Source: Lewinellaceae bacterium
GTDB taxonomy: Bacteria > Bacteroidota > Bacteroidia > Chitinophagales > Saprospiraceae
Direction of reading: 5' to 3'
Assembly: GCA_016719605.1 (NCBI GenBank)
Contig: JADJYW010000006.1
Coordinates: 361,501-425,500 of the forward strand
Length of the DNA stretch: 64,000 bases
The notes under the pieces were generated by a model, which saw only the letters and a program-made list of their open reading frames with translations, made no database searches and had not been told where the DNA came from. A program made the position numbers and the translations under genes. Shown one piece after another: positions 1 through 10,322 of this stretch (the first letter of the stretch is position 1; every line of letters begins with the position of its first letter).

Positions 1-2
1 TC

Positions 3-1001
3 AACCGGGAAAAATTCACGCTCAAACATCTGGTGCCGCACCTGCGTCGCAAACTCAAAACGCGTGTCCACTTCGCGGAGGACTGCGTGGGCAAAAACGC
101 CGTGAAAAAAGCCGCTGCGCTCAAACCTGGTGAGGTGCTGCTGCTGGAAAACACCCGCTTTTATCCCGAAGAAGAAAACGGTGATGCCGAGTTTTCAAAA
201 AAACTCGCCGCCCTGGCTGATGTCTATGTCAACGATGCCTTCGGTACCGCGCACCGCGCACATGCCAGTACAACCATTGTGGCCAATTATTTTGACAAGA
301 AAAATAAATGCTTCGGCTTCCTCATGGAGCGCGAAATTGAAAACGCCAACCGGGTCATCAAAAGCCCGGAGAAACCGGTAACCTGTGTGGTCGGTGGCGC
401 CAAAGTGAGCGACAAGATCGTGCTGCTGGAGCGTTTTCTCGATTTTGCCGACAACATCATCATCGGCGGCGCCATGGCCTACACCTTTATGCTGGCCAAA
501 AAAGGGCTGGTGGGCAACTCCCTCGTGGAGCCTGATCGCGTGAAAGCCGCCAAAGAGTTTATGAAAAAGGCCAAAGCGGCTGGTGTGAAAGTGCTGCTGC
601 CCAAAGACTCTGTTTGCGGTGACAAGTTTGCCGCCGATGCGGCCGTAGAAGTATTTCCCAGCCACCAAATCCCCGACGGCTGGATGGGACTTGATATTGG
701 CCCTTCGGCAGCCAAATCCTTTGCCCGCGTGATTCGCCAGAGCAAGACGATCATCTGGAACGGCCCGATGGGTGTGTTCGAAATGCCCGCCTTTGCCGAA
801 GGCACCAAGGCCGTAGCAAAAGTCGTAGCCCGGGCGACCGGCAAAGGCGCCTATTCCATGGTAGGTGGCGGCGACTCCGTAGCGGCGGTCAATCAGATGA
901 AATTAGCCAAAAAAGTGAGTTTCGTTTCCACCGGCGGCGGCGCTATGCTGGAATATCTGGAGGGGCGGGAGTTGCCGGGTATTGCGGCGATTGCCGGGTA
1001 G
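3..1001 (+). CDS. pgk: Phosphoglycerate kinase, 3' part (5' end outside window)
   Basis: Glycolytic enzyme of the cytoplasm that transfers the phosphate of 1,3-bisphosphoglycerate to ADP. The reading frame is open from base 3, so the first roughly 60-65 residues of the usual ~395 lie upstream of the window. About 332 residues are visible. Family landmarks are the DCVG segment near the start, the central VVGGAKVSDK hinge/lysine region, the nucleotide-binding GPMGVFE segment and the C-terminal GGGDSVAA and STGGGAMLEYLEG motifs. An internal GTG at base 33 is not the true start, because sequence conserved in the family precedes it. The gene ends in TAG and is followed directly by a repeat cluster; no obvious intrinsic terminator other than the large inverted repeat there is seen. 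Confidence 0.97.
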   Translation, partial: NREKFTLKHLVPHLRRKLKTRVHFAEDCVGKNAVKKAAALKPGEVLLLENTRFYPEEENGDAEFSKKLAALADVYVNDAFGTAHRAHASTTIVANYFDKKNKCFGFLMEREIENANRVIKSPEKPVTCVVGGAKVSDKIVLLERFLDFADNIIIGGAMAYTFMLAKKGLVGNSLVEPDRVKAAKEFMKKAKAAGVKVLLPKDSVCGDKFAADAAVEVFPSHQIPDGWMGLDIGPSAAKSFARVIRQSKTIIWNGPMGVFEMPAFAEGTKAVAKVVARATGKGAYSMVGGGDSVAAVNQMKLAKKVSFVSTGGGAMLEYLEGRELPGIAAIAG

Positions 1002-1004
1002 GTG

Positions 1005-1290
1005 TTTTTTACCGCAGAGACGCAGAGTATTTTTTACCGCGGAGTCGCAGAGACGCAGAGACGTAGAGTATTTTTTACCGCAAAGACGCTTTGGCTTTTC
1101 CCACTTCTCTGCGGTAAAAAATACTCTACGTCTCTGCGTCTCTGCGACTCCGCGGTAAAAAATACTCTACGGAAAAACGTCTCCGCCTCTCCGCGTCTCC
1201 GCGGTAAAAAATACTCTACGGAAAAAACGTCTCTGCCTCTCCGCGACTCCGCGGTAAAAATACTCTACGGAAAAAACGTCTCCGCGTGGT
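1005..1290. repeat. CGCAGAGACGCAGAG-type repeat cluster with long inverted repeat
   Basis: About 285 bases made of copies of a ~25-base unit resembling TTTTTTACCGCAGAGACGCAGAG, two or three in one orientation and then about four in the other. Bases 1024-1081 and 1111-1168 are perfect reverse complements (58 bp) separated by a 29-base loop. The unit is a type of dispersed intergenic repeat found in many bacterial genomes (recalled). The open frame that runs through it is repeat-encoded and not a gene. It lies between pgk and the convergent peroxiredoxin gene, where a transcript hairpin could end transcription from either side. Confidence 0.85.
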
Positions 1291-1314
1291 TTGCAGATTG
1301 CCCCGGACCGGTTC

Positions 1315-1962
1315 TTAAACCAGCTCTTTTTTCGCCAGGTAGAAGTCCACCATTTCCAGTTTGGAGGCTAAGCGCTCCTCCAGATCATGCAGCGTTTTTG
1401 GCGGCGGGATGATCACTTTTTCACCTTTTTTCCAGTTCAACGGCATAGCGCATTTGTACTCATCGGCGGTTTGCAGGGCTACGAGTACGCGTTTGATTTC
1501 CTCCATGTTGCGGCCCACGTTCAGCGGGTAGTACATCACCAAGCGGATTTTACCGATGGGGTCAATGAAAAAGACGGCGCGCACGGCAGCGGTTTCGCTC
1601 TCTCCAGGCTGGAGCATACCGTACAGTTTGGACACCTTCATGTCAATGTCGGCGATGATCGGGAAGTGAAAATAGACCCCAGTTTTTTCGCGCACATTGT
1701 TCACCCACGCAATGTGGGAATGGATACTGTCAATGCTCAGGCCGATCAGGTTTGTGTTGTGTCCGTCAAAGAAATCTTTTTCCAAAGCAAAGCCCGACAT
1801 TTCAGTCGTGCAAACCGGCGTAAAGTCGGCCGGGTGCGAGAACAGGATGGTCCACTTGTCTTTGATAAAGTTCGAAAACTTGAGTTTGCCGATGGTGGTC
1901 ATCGCTTCAAAATCGGGGGCCTGATCGCCGATGCGGGGCATCGAATATGTTTGATTTTCCAT
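1315..1962 (-). CDS. Peroxiredoxin, AhpC/TSA family (Prx6-like)
   Basis: Thiol peroxidase that reduces hydrogen or organic peroxides in the cytoplasm. The 215-residue protein begins with the typical MPRIGDQAPDF segment. The peroxidatic cysteine is Cys51 in HPADFTPVCTTE, with the family Thr three residues before it. The long C-terminal arm (ALQTADEYKCAMPLNW) and the NVGRNMEEIKR segment are typical of the Prx6 group. A second cysteine lies in that arm and could act as a resolving thiol. The ATG at 1962 is chosen because homology begins there; the open frame extends 34 codons upstream without conserved sequence. It is a single gene on the minus strand, convergent with pgk. Confidence 0.93.
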   Translation of the reverse strand: MENQTYSMPRIGDQAPDFEAMTTIGKLKFSNFIKDKWTILFSHPADFTPVCTTEMSGFALEKDFFDGHNTNLIGLSIDSIHSHIAWVNNVREKTGVYFHFPIIADIDMKVSKLYGMLQPGESETAAVRAVFFIDPIGKIRLVMYYPLNVGRNMEEIKRVLVALQTADEYKCAMPLNWKKGEKVIIPPPKTLHDLEERLASKLEMVDFYLAKKELV

Positions 1963-2116
1963 AAAAATGATACTTGTGTTTTGGTGAAAAATAAAAAACC
2001 CGCGCTCGAAATGATGCTTTTGGTACACATCAGTATCGAGAACGGGTGCAAAGATCGGCCGCACAGGAAGGCGGTTGCAGGATGAAAAACGGGGCTTTGG
2101 GACTTTTCAATGGCAA

Positions 2117-2836
2117 TTACATTTTCCGCACTTGTCCGGAGCCGGAAATATGTGTGTCCAGTGACGGGCTGCCGTCGTACCAAACATTGCCGGAGCCGGA
2201 AATATGCGTCTCCAGCACCTCCGACACTTTCAGCCGGACGGTGCCGGAACCGCTCACATGCACTTCTGCCGTTTTTGTCGGGCATTGCAGCGCATCCACT
2301 TCGCCACTGCCGGAAACGGAGAACGACGTATCGTCCGATTGGCCCTTCAGCAAGATGCTGCCACTGCCGCTGACATGGGCAGCGATAAACGGATAATTCA
2401 TCTCGTTCAGAATAAGGCGCCCGGAGCCGGACAGGCCGAGGTTCAGCGTACTGCCCGAAAAAGCGCCGTCGGTTTCCAGTCGGGCGCTGCCGCTCAGTTG
2501 CAGATGTTTCAGCTCGGGCATCGTTATTTCTACCTCGAGGCCGTCCACGTCGCGCACATTGCGGGAGAAATAGATGTGCAGGTTGTTGCCCTCCGTACGG
2601 GTTTGCAGATAGGGCAACAAATTTTCCTCCGCCCGTACCTGTACGCGGAACGTGTCGCCCCGGATGATGGATACATCGCCGGACACGGAGACATCCACGC
2701 CGGTAAAGGCATCCGTATTACGGGTTTCGGAAAGAATAGCGCCACTACCTGTCAGGGCGGGGTCGCAAGCGGTGAAAAGCAGCGCTGCCGGAAGAGACAG
2801 CAACGCAAGTGTTCTGAAAATTGACTGGGTACGCAT
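2117..2836 (-). CDS. DUF2807 (GIN-domain) lipoprotein
   Basis: A 239-residue exported protein with a lipoprotein-like signal sequence (hydrophobic stretch ending LLFTAC, predicted lipid-bearing Cys about residue 24). The rest matches the DUF2807 'putative auto-transporter adhesin head GIN' pattern: a beta-helix with repeated V-S-G-S-G-x turns. At least seven SGSG or SGSA turns are visible, spaced roughly 20 residues apart in the second half. The molecular role of this family is not established; a surface or periplasmic scaffold is likely. It is on the same strand as the peroxiredoxin gene, 154 bases upstream of it, and the protease gene ends 75 bases upstream. Confidence 0.85.
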   Translation of the reverse strand: MRTQSIFRTLALLSLPAALLFTACDPALTGSGAILSETRNTDAFTGVDVSVSGDVSIIRGDTFRVQVRAEENLLPYLQTRTEGNNLHIYFSRNVRDVDGLEVEITMPELKHLQLSGSARLETDGAFSGSTLNLGLSGSGRLILNEMNYPFIAAHVSGSGSILLKGQSDDTSFSVSGSGEVDALQCPTKTAEVHVSGSGTVRLKVSEVLETHISGSGNVWYDGSPSLDTHISGSGQVRKM

Positions 2837-2910
2837 GGGTGAAGTGTTTTTGTGTTTTTGTCAACACAATAGACATCCGGCAAGAGCGGGAAGGTTGCAG
2901 CCCCCGCGCA

Positions 2911-4584
2911 CTACCACATCAACCCCGCCAGTCGGACAGGCTCTCCGCCCGTCCGAACGACCACCTGATAGTACCCCGGCGCCAGGTCGTGCAGCCCTTT
3001 GATTGCCAGGGAAGTGACGGTGTGATTTCGCCACAAAGTCGTGCCCGTTTGCATTTTTTGCCCAAACAGATCGCGTAGTTCAACCTCCGGCAGGGCTGCG
3101 CCGATATTTCCGAAAAGCAGGAAAGACAACGTCCCCGCGTCACGGTCGGCAGCAAAAAAACCTGTCCGGGCATTGTTCAGTACATCGCCGTGCAGGTAGC
3201 CGCCTAAGGTCAGCCAGGCGCGGGCCATATCGGGCATACCGTAGCCGCGCAGGGTATCGGGTGCAAGCATTTGATCGGCGCTAACGAAAACGGCATCAAG
3301 GATTTCGGCAGCAGTTTTCTCCGGAAAAGCGCTCCACAGCGCAGCCAGCGCGCCAACCAGCATAGGCGACGCCAGCGAGGTACCGTTGGACAAACCCAGG
3401 TCTGTACCCGAATCGCCGGCTACCACCACCGTTTCACCCGGCGCCATGAGGTCGGGTTTGATGCGCCCGTCGGCCGTCGGGCCTTGCGAACTGAACGGCG
3501 CCCTGCTGCCGTCGGGCCGTACTGCCCCCACAGCTATCACCCCCGGCGCATCGGCGGGTACACCGAGGTAGGTCCAGGGTTCGTCGCCGGAATTCCCCGC
3601 GCTGTTGCACACGATCATACCCTTGGTAGCGGCAATCGCCGCGCCGCGCGAGCCGATGGCCGTTCGCCCGTCCAGCACCGCGGAGGTATGGCTGAGCGTG
3701 GTGTCGTTAAAAACCGTGTAGCCCAGCGAGGCATTGATGATGTCGGCGCCGATGCTGTCGGCCCATTCCGCGCCGGCAATCCAGTTGGTTTCCTCTACCG
3801 GAAATTCGCCGCCGGTGTCCTCGGTTTTTATCAAAAAATAGGTGGCCTCCGGGGCGGCGCCCACGAAGTAGCCCGGCAGGTCGGCGGCCATGACGGACAG
3901 CACGGATGTGCCATGCTGGGCGCTTTCGAACACGGCGCCGTCGCGTTCCACAAAATCCCAGCCCTGGTGCAGCCGCCCGTTTAGGGCGATACTGTCAAAA
4001 AACGGGAGCGTGTCCACGTTGGTGAATCCGCCGTCCATTACGGCTACCCAGATGCCCGCCCCCCGATATCCGGCGGCGTGCACGAGCGGGACGCCCAGCA
4101 GGCTGTTTTGCAGACCGGCGTAACCAAATCCGCCCTGCCCGCCCTCTACGGTCGGAATGGTTTCGAGGGGCACGCGTTGTTTGGGTGGGCGATCGGGCGG
4201 GTTCCGCACGGGAATATCAGGCCCGAGGTAGCGGATGTTGCGCACGAAGGGCAGCCGCATCAGCGCCGCCGCCGCTGCCGAATCGGCGATGACCGTGGCC
4301 GTATTGAGCCAGCGGGAGGTGTTGTGCAGGAGCACGCCGGCTTCCGTGAGCGCACGCACATAGCGGGGATTCACCGGCAGGTCGTTTTCCAAGATGCCGA
4401 TGCCCGCGCGCGCACGGCGCTCCAGTGCGCGTGCCGACAAAAATTCCGCCGGCCGGCAAGTGCAGTACGGGCTGTCGTTTTTATCTGAAAATTCGACCCA
4501 CCATTTGAACAGTGCCGGCTGCTGCGCCGGGAGCAGGCTGGAAATAAACAGAGCAACTAAAAAAGGAAGTAGGTTGAAATACAT
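2911..4584 (-). CDS. Secreted subtilisin-like (S8) serine protease with T9SS-type C-terminus
   Basis: Exported endopeptidase of about 557 residues. The ATG at 4584 gives a clean signal peptide (MYFNLLPFLVALFISSLLPAQQ); the longer open frame upstream starts with TTG and runs into the TonB receptor gene. The S8 catalytic triad is complete: Asp in VAVMDGGF (~184), His in QHGTS (~224) and Ser in NGTSLASPM (~403), with the oxyanion Asn in NSAGNSG (~331). The last ~85 residues form a beta-rich domain ending in LAPGYYQVVVRTGG, which resembles a type A sorting domain of type IX secretion. Cell-surface or extracellular protein degradation is inferred. It lies 28 bases downstream of the TonB receptor and may be co-transcribed. 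Confidence 0.9.
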   Translation of the reverse strand: MYFNLLPFLVALFISSLLPAQQPALFKWWVEFSDKNDSPYCTCRPAEFLSARALERRARAGIGILENDLPVNPRYVRALTEAGVLLHNTSRWLNTATVIADSAAAAALMRLPFVRNIRYLGPDIPVRNPPDRPPKQRVPLETIPTVEGGQGGFGYAGLQNSLLGVPLVHAAGYRGAGIWVAVMDGGFTNVDTLPFFDSIALNGRLHQGWDFVERDGAVFESAQHGTSVLSVMAADLPGYFVGAAPEATYFLIKTEDTGGEFPVEETNWIAGAEWADSIGADIINASLGYTVFNDTTLSHTSAVLDGRTAIGSRGAAIAATKGMIVCNSAGNSGDEPWTYLGVPADAPGVIAVGAVRPDGSRAPFSSQGPTADGRIKPDLMAPGETVVVAGDSGTDLGLSNGTSLASPMLVGALAALWSAFPEKTAAEILDAVFVSADQMLAPDTLRGYGMPDMARAWLTLGGYLHGDVLNNARTGFFAADRDAGTLSFLLFGNIGAALPEVELRDLFGQKMQTGTTLWRNHTVTSLAIKGLHDLAPGYYQVVVRTGGEPVRLAGLMW

Positions 4585-4612
4585 ACGCCGCAAAGAAAGG
4601 GGAAACCGCCCA

Positions 4613-7067
4613 TCAAAACTCAATCACCAGCCCAATACTCGGCAGCAGGGAACCTTCTGTATTTTCGAGCAGCAAGGGTATGGCGTTGCCACCGTCGGAC
4701 CGGAGGGGCTGGCCGTCGGTGGTCACAAAAGCCTGACCGTCGGCGGTACGCTGGAAGGTATAGTTGGGTGGGGCCGGATTCACGGTATTGAGCAGGTTTT
4801 GGATATCCACAAACACGTCGAGCGTGACGCGGCGGAAATTCCATTTTTTATCTATGCGGAGGTCCATCTGGCTGAAATTGCCAAGGCGGAGGGTATTCAG
4901 ACGGCTGTTGTCGAGCACACCGGTCCCGATGGTCGCATAATTGAGGCGGCTGGCTTCCAGATCGAGCGGGGTGTATGGCACGCCTCCCTGCCAGCGGTAT
5001 TTGACACCCACCCCAGTTTCGGCGAAACTTGTAGCCTGCCAACAGCGAGAGCAGGTGCCGGTTGTCCCAGGCCGAAGCCGTCAGTTGGCCATCCAGGTTG
5101 CTGAATTTGGACCAGAACAGGGTATACGAGCCGGTGAAATAGAGGTTGTTGTTCAGTTTTTGCTGCGCAAACAACTCCAGCCCGTAGGATTCCCCGGTAC
5201 CGGTAGCCAATACCCGCTCGTTGCCAAGAATACCAAATCCGCCGCCGCGGTTGGCTAAGGAGATACCGTCGAAAGCGCTTACCGGGTAGTCGCTGTACTG
5301 TTTGTAAAAACCTTCCAGCGTGAAGCGCAACACAGGTGTCGGCACAAACTCCAGCCCGGCAACATAGTGGTCGCTGCGCAAATACGGCTGATCGCGATTG
5401 ACGAGGCGCCCGTCCGCATCGCGGAACCCGAGCACCGTGTAGAGCGGTGTTTTGTAGTAACGCCCCACCGAGGCATTGACTTTCCATTTTGGCGCCACGG
5501 CATAGCTCAAACTCGCGCGCGGGCTGAGGGTGCGCAGCAAATTGGCGCCGTCGTCCGTGAAGGTATTGCCATCGGTACGAAGGCCCACCGACACCCCGAG
5601 GCGCTCCTGAAAAAAGGTTCGGTTGGCTTGCCCAAACACGCCGAACTTGAAAAAATCAATGGCGGTACTGAAGCGTCCTTCCACGGCTGGTTGCACCACA
5701 TTGCCTATGGAGTCGCGGATTTCCGCCCGGAGGCGGGAGTAGGTATTGTTGTTGTACTTGACGTATTGTGCCATGGCGCCCGCGCTGAATTTCCAGACGC
5801 CGGCGTAGCGGTTGAGGTCGAACCGCAGTTTGTTTTCGATTTCCTGGCTCTTGATGCCAAGAATGCGCTTGGACTCGTCTGTTTGTTTGCCGTCGGTGTT
5901 GTCGGCAAACTGGTCGAGTCGGTTGTCGAGCATATTGCGACTGAACGTCAGGTTCCAAAATCCGTCCTGAATCAGCCGTTTGAGTGCAAAGCCCTGGGTG
6001 TAATTCCACTGGTTTACACCCGGCACGGAACTCAGGATATAGAGGTTTTCCGGTGTGGTTTCCTTGGGCGCTTCAAAGTAAAATTTATCAATAGCGCCCA
6101 CGCCGAGCGCGGTGAAGGTGGTTTTGGAGTCAATTTTATGGGTGATTTTGTATTGAAAATCCCAGTAGTCGGGGCGAATCGGCAGCCCGATAGCCTCGAA
6201 CAAAAGCTGGAGGTACGAGCGCCGGGCAGAAGCCAGGAAGGTCGTACGGCCGTTCTTTTTCCCGAGCGGACCTTCGGCGGTCAGGGCGGTTTCGGAGGCG
6301 CCTACCCGGATATTGCCTTGCAGGCGTTCCGGGTTGCCGTCGCGTTGGCGGAACTGTAGTACCGACGACAGCGTGTTGTCGTAGCGGGCATTGAAGGCGC
6401 TGGTAGCCAGGGTGGCATCCTCGATAAACGACACGTTCAGCATACCTGTCGGGCCACCCGCAGCGCCTTGTGTGGTGAAGTGGTTGATGACCGGAATTTC
6501 CACGCCATCCAGATAGAAAACGTTTTCGCTCGGTCCGCCGCCCCGGATAATCAGGTCGTTGCGAAAGCCGCCGCCCGTGCCGGCCACCCCGCCCACGCCC
6601 GGCAGGGCTTGCACGACCCGGCTGATATCGAAGTTGCCGCCCGGGTTGCTTTTGATTTCTTCCACGGATAGGTTCTGGATGGACAGCGGTGTTTCGATGG
6701 ATGCAATGCGTACGGAACGGTTTTCCGCGACGACTACCTCGCCGAGGGTTTTGGCGTCGGGTTCCAGTTCGATATTCAACTGGCTGACGTTGCCTGTGGT
6801 GATGACTACATTGAACTTCGATTGCACTCCATAGCCCAGATACGATACCGTGATGTTGTATGAGCGGGGCGGAATGCCTGTGATTCGGAAGTTTCCGTTT
6901 ACATCCGTAGTAGCGCCAAGGCCGGTGTTTTCCAACTTGACAGAAGCGCCAATCAGCGTTTCCTGGGTGAGTTTATCTTTGACGGAGCCGGTTAGCGAAC
7001 CGGTGTTTTGAGCAGTCAGGCTGCCAAGGGCAGCGAATAATAAAAAGAGTAGTGTACCGTGTTGCAT
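4613..7067 (-). CDS. TonB-dependent outer-membrane receptor (one apparent frameshift)
   Basis: Outer-membrane active importer or SusC-like receptor, about 817 residues after repair. Signal peptide MQHGTLLFLLFAALGSLTAQ, then a carboxypeptidase-regulatory-like beta domain (residues ~20-110), a plug domain with NPGGNFDISRVVQALPGVGG, and a beta-barrel ending in Phe (LLPSIGLVIEF), as outer-membrane barrels do. The frame breaks at the CCCC run 5011-5014: removing one base restores NWVGVKYRWQGG, and the remaining 130 residues are the barrel's C-terminal strands. No SusD-like partner follows, so the substrate is unknown. The S8 protease gene lies directly downstream, which suggests but does not prove peptide uptake. 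Only the C-terminal end depends on the frameshift interpretation. Confidence 0.9.
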
Positions 7068-7157
7068 CTGTATTCAGTTGTGGGTGTTCTGAACACTACA
7101 AACCGTTTTTTGATGCAACAAACGATAAATTGTTGGTGCAAAAATTGGAATACGACT

Positions 7158-9121
7158 CTATCGTACCCGCCGCAGGCGGAAATCTTTCACCGGCCGCAGC
7201 ACGAGCGGCACCTTTTCGATTTCCACGGAATCGCTGTCGAGGCCGAACCAGTTTTGGGGGGAGGCGGTAAAGCTTTTCACGCCGAGGTAGGCACTCATAA
7301 TGATCTGTTCGGGCACCGGCAGGTCGTTTTCGTGCGAGAGGAATTCCTGCATGATGACGAACTTGAAATCGCCTGTTGGCATTTCGGCGCGGCTGACGTG
7401 ATAGCGGGACTCGTTTTGCAGTTCGTCGTTTTCGAGCAGGTCCTCCACGACTTTGCGCAGAAACAGGTTCATGCGCTGTTCTACACGGAAACCGAGGCGG
7501 AACGTGACCTTGTACACATCGCCGGGAGCCAGTATTTTGACTTTGTATTCCATGGTGTACGGCTCGTCGGTCACTTCAATGTGTACAAACCAATAAACAT
7601 CGGCGCGTTTGGGCTGAGTTTGCAGGATGGAGTACAGCACTTTTTCCTCGACTTTTTCGGGCGATTTGGCGCTGCTGAGAAACACGAGGTTGGTAGCATA
7701 CTTGGGTACACTCTCGTCGTTGCTGAGCATGATGAGCTGGTCCATGTAGTCCCGAATCTTGACGTTTTGGATAAAACGTTTTCTGACTTTTTTGGCGCTG
7801 ACCCACACGTACATGAGCACGAACAAAACAGATGCGATGACGATGGTGATGAAGCCACCATCGGCAAATTTGAGCAGGTTGGCTGCAAAAACGCGCCCTC
7901 GAAGCACAGGTACCAGATAAGAAACGCCCATATCCAGGCAGGGCGCACCCGTTTCATAATCAGAAAATGGGACATCAGAATGGTGGACATCAGCATCGTA
8001 ATGGTCACCGAAAGTCCGTAGGCCGCCTCCATCTTGGCGCTTTCCTGAAAATACACGGTGACGAATACGCAGCCTGCCCAGAGCAGGGTGTTCACGGCGG
8101 GCACATAAAGTTGGCCCTTCAGGTTGGAGGGGAAAATGACGGTCAGTTTGGGCAGCAGCCCGAGGCGGATCGCCTCGCTCACGAGGGTGAACGAGCCGGA
8201 AATCATGGCCTGGCTGGCGATAACCGCCGCGAAAGTGGCGATAGTAATGCCGATGGGCAGAAACCAGGTGGGCATGATTCCGTAAAACGGGTTCGGCGAT
8301 CCGACAGGTAGCGGAGTTCCTTCAAATTCGAGGCACCAGGCTGCCTGGCCGAAGTAGTTGAGCAGCAGGCAGGTTTTTACAAAAATCCAGCTGACGCGTA
8401 TGTTTTGTTTGCCGCAGTGGCCGAGGTCGGCATAAAGTGCCTCGGCGCCGGTGGTACACAAAAACACGGCGCCCATCAAAACCAGGGCGTGCGGGTGATG
8501 CATCAGGAGGCTGACGGCATTCACGGGGTTGACCGCTTGCAGGACAGACAGGTGCTCCGCTACCTGAATACCGCCAAGCAGGCCCAGCATGGAGAACCAG
8601 ACCAGCATGACCGGGCCGAAAAAACGCCCCACCGTGGCTGTACCAAACTGTTGAAAAATGAACAACCCGGTGATGATCCCGATAGTAATTTGTACGATTG
8701 GGATGTCCACATCGTGCAGTTGTTCGATGGAGTGCAGCCCCTCGATAGCCGAGGAGACCGAGATAGGCGGGGTAATCATGCCTTCGGAAAGCACCGCGGC
8801 GCCGCCGATCATGGCGGGGAAGAGCAGCCACTTGCGCCGCCGCCGCACTAAGGTGTACATGGAAAAAATTCCGCCCTCGCCTTTGTTGTCGGCTTGCAAA
8901 ATAAGCGTGACGTACTTGAAGGTCGTCTGGATGGTGAGCGTCCAGAATACTAAAGAAACTGCACCGAGGATCGTTTCCCGATTCACAATGCTGTCGCCTA
9001 CAATGGCTCGCATTACATACAGCGGCGAGGTACCGATGTCGCCGTAAATAATTCCCAGCGTGATGATGAGGCCGGCAAATGTGAGCCGATGGTGGCCGTG
9101 GGTGTCGCCGTTGGATGACAT
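7158..9121 (-). CDS. kup: Kup-type low-affinity K+ transporter (one apparent frameshift)
   Basis: Inner-membrane K+:H+ symporter of the KUP/HAK/KT family, ~654 residues after repair (E. coli Kup is 622). The N-terminal membrane part shows GIIYGDIGTSPLYV, NKGEGGIFSMYTLVRRR and the GAEALYADLGHCG motif, all diagnostic. A frame break lies at the A-run 7887-7891; adding one base restores GAFFAANLLKFADGG, the expected twelfth-helix region. The C-terminal soluble part (~260 residues) follows in the other frame. The ATG at 9121 begins the conserved sequence. A TACATTTG -7-like box lies at 9184-9191. The neighbouring K+ channel gene on the same strand makes this a potassium-homeostasis pair. Confidence 0.93.
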
Positions 9122-9183
9122 CGTAGCAGTTTAGGTGTGTATTTGGAGGTTTTGAGGATTGATTGGGTTGATACAAATCGCGA

Positions 9184-9191
9184 CAAATGTA
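9184..9191 (-). promoter_or_regulatory. Candidate -7 box upstream of kup
   Basis: TACATTTG on the minus strand fits the Bacteroidota sigma-70 -7 consensus TAnnTTTG, 63 bases before the kup start codon. It lies just beyond the stop of the K+ channel gene. No good -33 TTTG is seen at the right distance, so support is weak. Confidence 0.35.
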
Positions 9192-9209
9192 GGATGAACA
9201 CTTCGGTTT

Positions 9210-10310
9210 TCACCCTTGCTGCGACAAAGCATTTTGTTTGAAATGTTGCATCTGCTCGGCATTGCCCAACACAACGAGATGCCAGTCGGGATGTAGTACT
9301 GGCGAGGAGGGCGGATTGAGTTGATATTGCCCATTGGGGTACCGTATGCCGACGACCGATATGCGCCCCACCTGGTACAGCCCGCTTTCGGAGATGGCTT
9401 TGCCTTGCATTTCGGGCAACAGGCGGTTCACTTCGATTTCCTCAAACACGACGTTGCTTGGCCCCATATTGGACAGCAGGTTGAAAAACTCCACCAAATC
9501 GGGCTTGTTGACCAACGTAGCCATATAAAAACCGCCGATTTGTTCGGGTACAACGGTGTGATCAGCTCCGGCGCGACGAATTTTGACCTCGTCGGCTAAG
9601 TTGCCGGCCCGGGAAATGATCCGTAGTTTATGATTGATCTGCCGGGCCGAGAGGGTAACGAACAGGTTGTCGGCGTCGTCGGGCAACGTCAGCACGAGGG
9701 CTTTAGCCCGGTCAATACCCGCTTCTATGAGCACCTCGTCGTCGGTGGCATCGCCTTCAATGTACAGGTGCCCGGAATACTGCAACTGATCAATTTTTTC
9801 CGATTTTTTTTCGATGATGACAAACGGAATACCCTGCTTGGAAAGTTCCTGAGCTACCTCGGTGGCGTGTTTGCCAAAACCGCACACGATGACGTGTGCG
9901 GTGAGGTCTTCAATTCTTTGGTTCATACGAAAATCGTGTAACAGTTTGGAAAATCCGCCTTCAGCGAAAATACCTGTGATGGTGGAGATGGCGTAGGCAA
10001 AAATGCCGACATTGAACAGGATGTAAATGGATGTAAACAGCCGCCCTGCGTCGCTCAAGGGATGTACTTCCCCGTAACCCACGGATGCCAGTGTTATGAT
10101 GGCCATGTAGTAGGCATCGAACCAACTGTAGCCCTCGATGAGTACATAGCCGAGCATCCCTACCGTCACCGCTGTGATAGCCAGTATGAACGCTATTCGG
10201 ATGCGCTGGACAATTTTGTAAACCCGCCGGAAGCGGCTTTGCCGGCTTTTTAACCGCCTGGAGACCCGAAAAAATACCAAGAGATAGTGAAATGCATTGG
10301 CGGGGAACAT
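9210..10310 (-). CDS. K+ channel with RCK (TrkA-N/TrkA-C) regulatory domains
   Basis: Two-helix potassium channel of the MthK/Kch type, 366 residues. Two membrane helices (residues ~36-56 and ~88-112) flank a pore loop with selectivity filter TLASVGYGE. A cytoplasmic RCK_N/TrkA-N Rossmann domain follows, beginning HVIVCGFGKHATEVAQEL (~138), with the acidic strand-2 end IIEKKSE and GDATDDEVL. A TrkA-C domain completes the protein (~275-350, EIEVNRLLPEMQGKAI). The RCK part probably binds a nucleotide or a cation that gates the pore. It lies on the same strand as kup, 88 bases upstream, and 12 bases from the end of the amylase gene. Confidence 0.93.
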   Translation of the reverse strand: MFPANAFHYLLVFFRVSRRLKSRQSRFRRVYKIVQRIRIAFILAITAVTVGMLGYVLIEGYSWFDAYYMAIITLASVGYGEVHPLSDAGRLFTSIYILFNVGIFAYAISTITGIFAEGGFSKLLHDFRMNQRIEDLTAHVIVCGFGKHATEVAQELSKQGIPFVIIEKKSEKIDQLQYSGHLYIEGDATDDEVLIEAGIDRAKALVLTLPDDADNLFVTLSARQINHKLRIISRAGNLADEVKIRRAGADHTVVPEQIGGFYMATLVNKPDLVEFFNLLSNMGPSNVVFEEIEVNRLLPEMQGKAISESGLYQVGRISVVGIRYPNGQYQLNPPSSPVLHPDWHLVVLGNAEQMQHFKQNALSQQG

Positions 10311-10322
10311 AACCTGGCGGTG

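Noticed and set aside
1005..1290. Possible CRISPR array
   Set aside because: The units are in both orientations, are nearly adjacent and have no unique spacers of constant length, and no cas genes are near.
1002..1412. A 136-codon frame downstream of pgk
   Set aside because: It is encoded almost entirely by the CGCAGAGACGCAGAG repeats and has no Met near a ribosome site or similarity to proteins.
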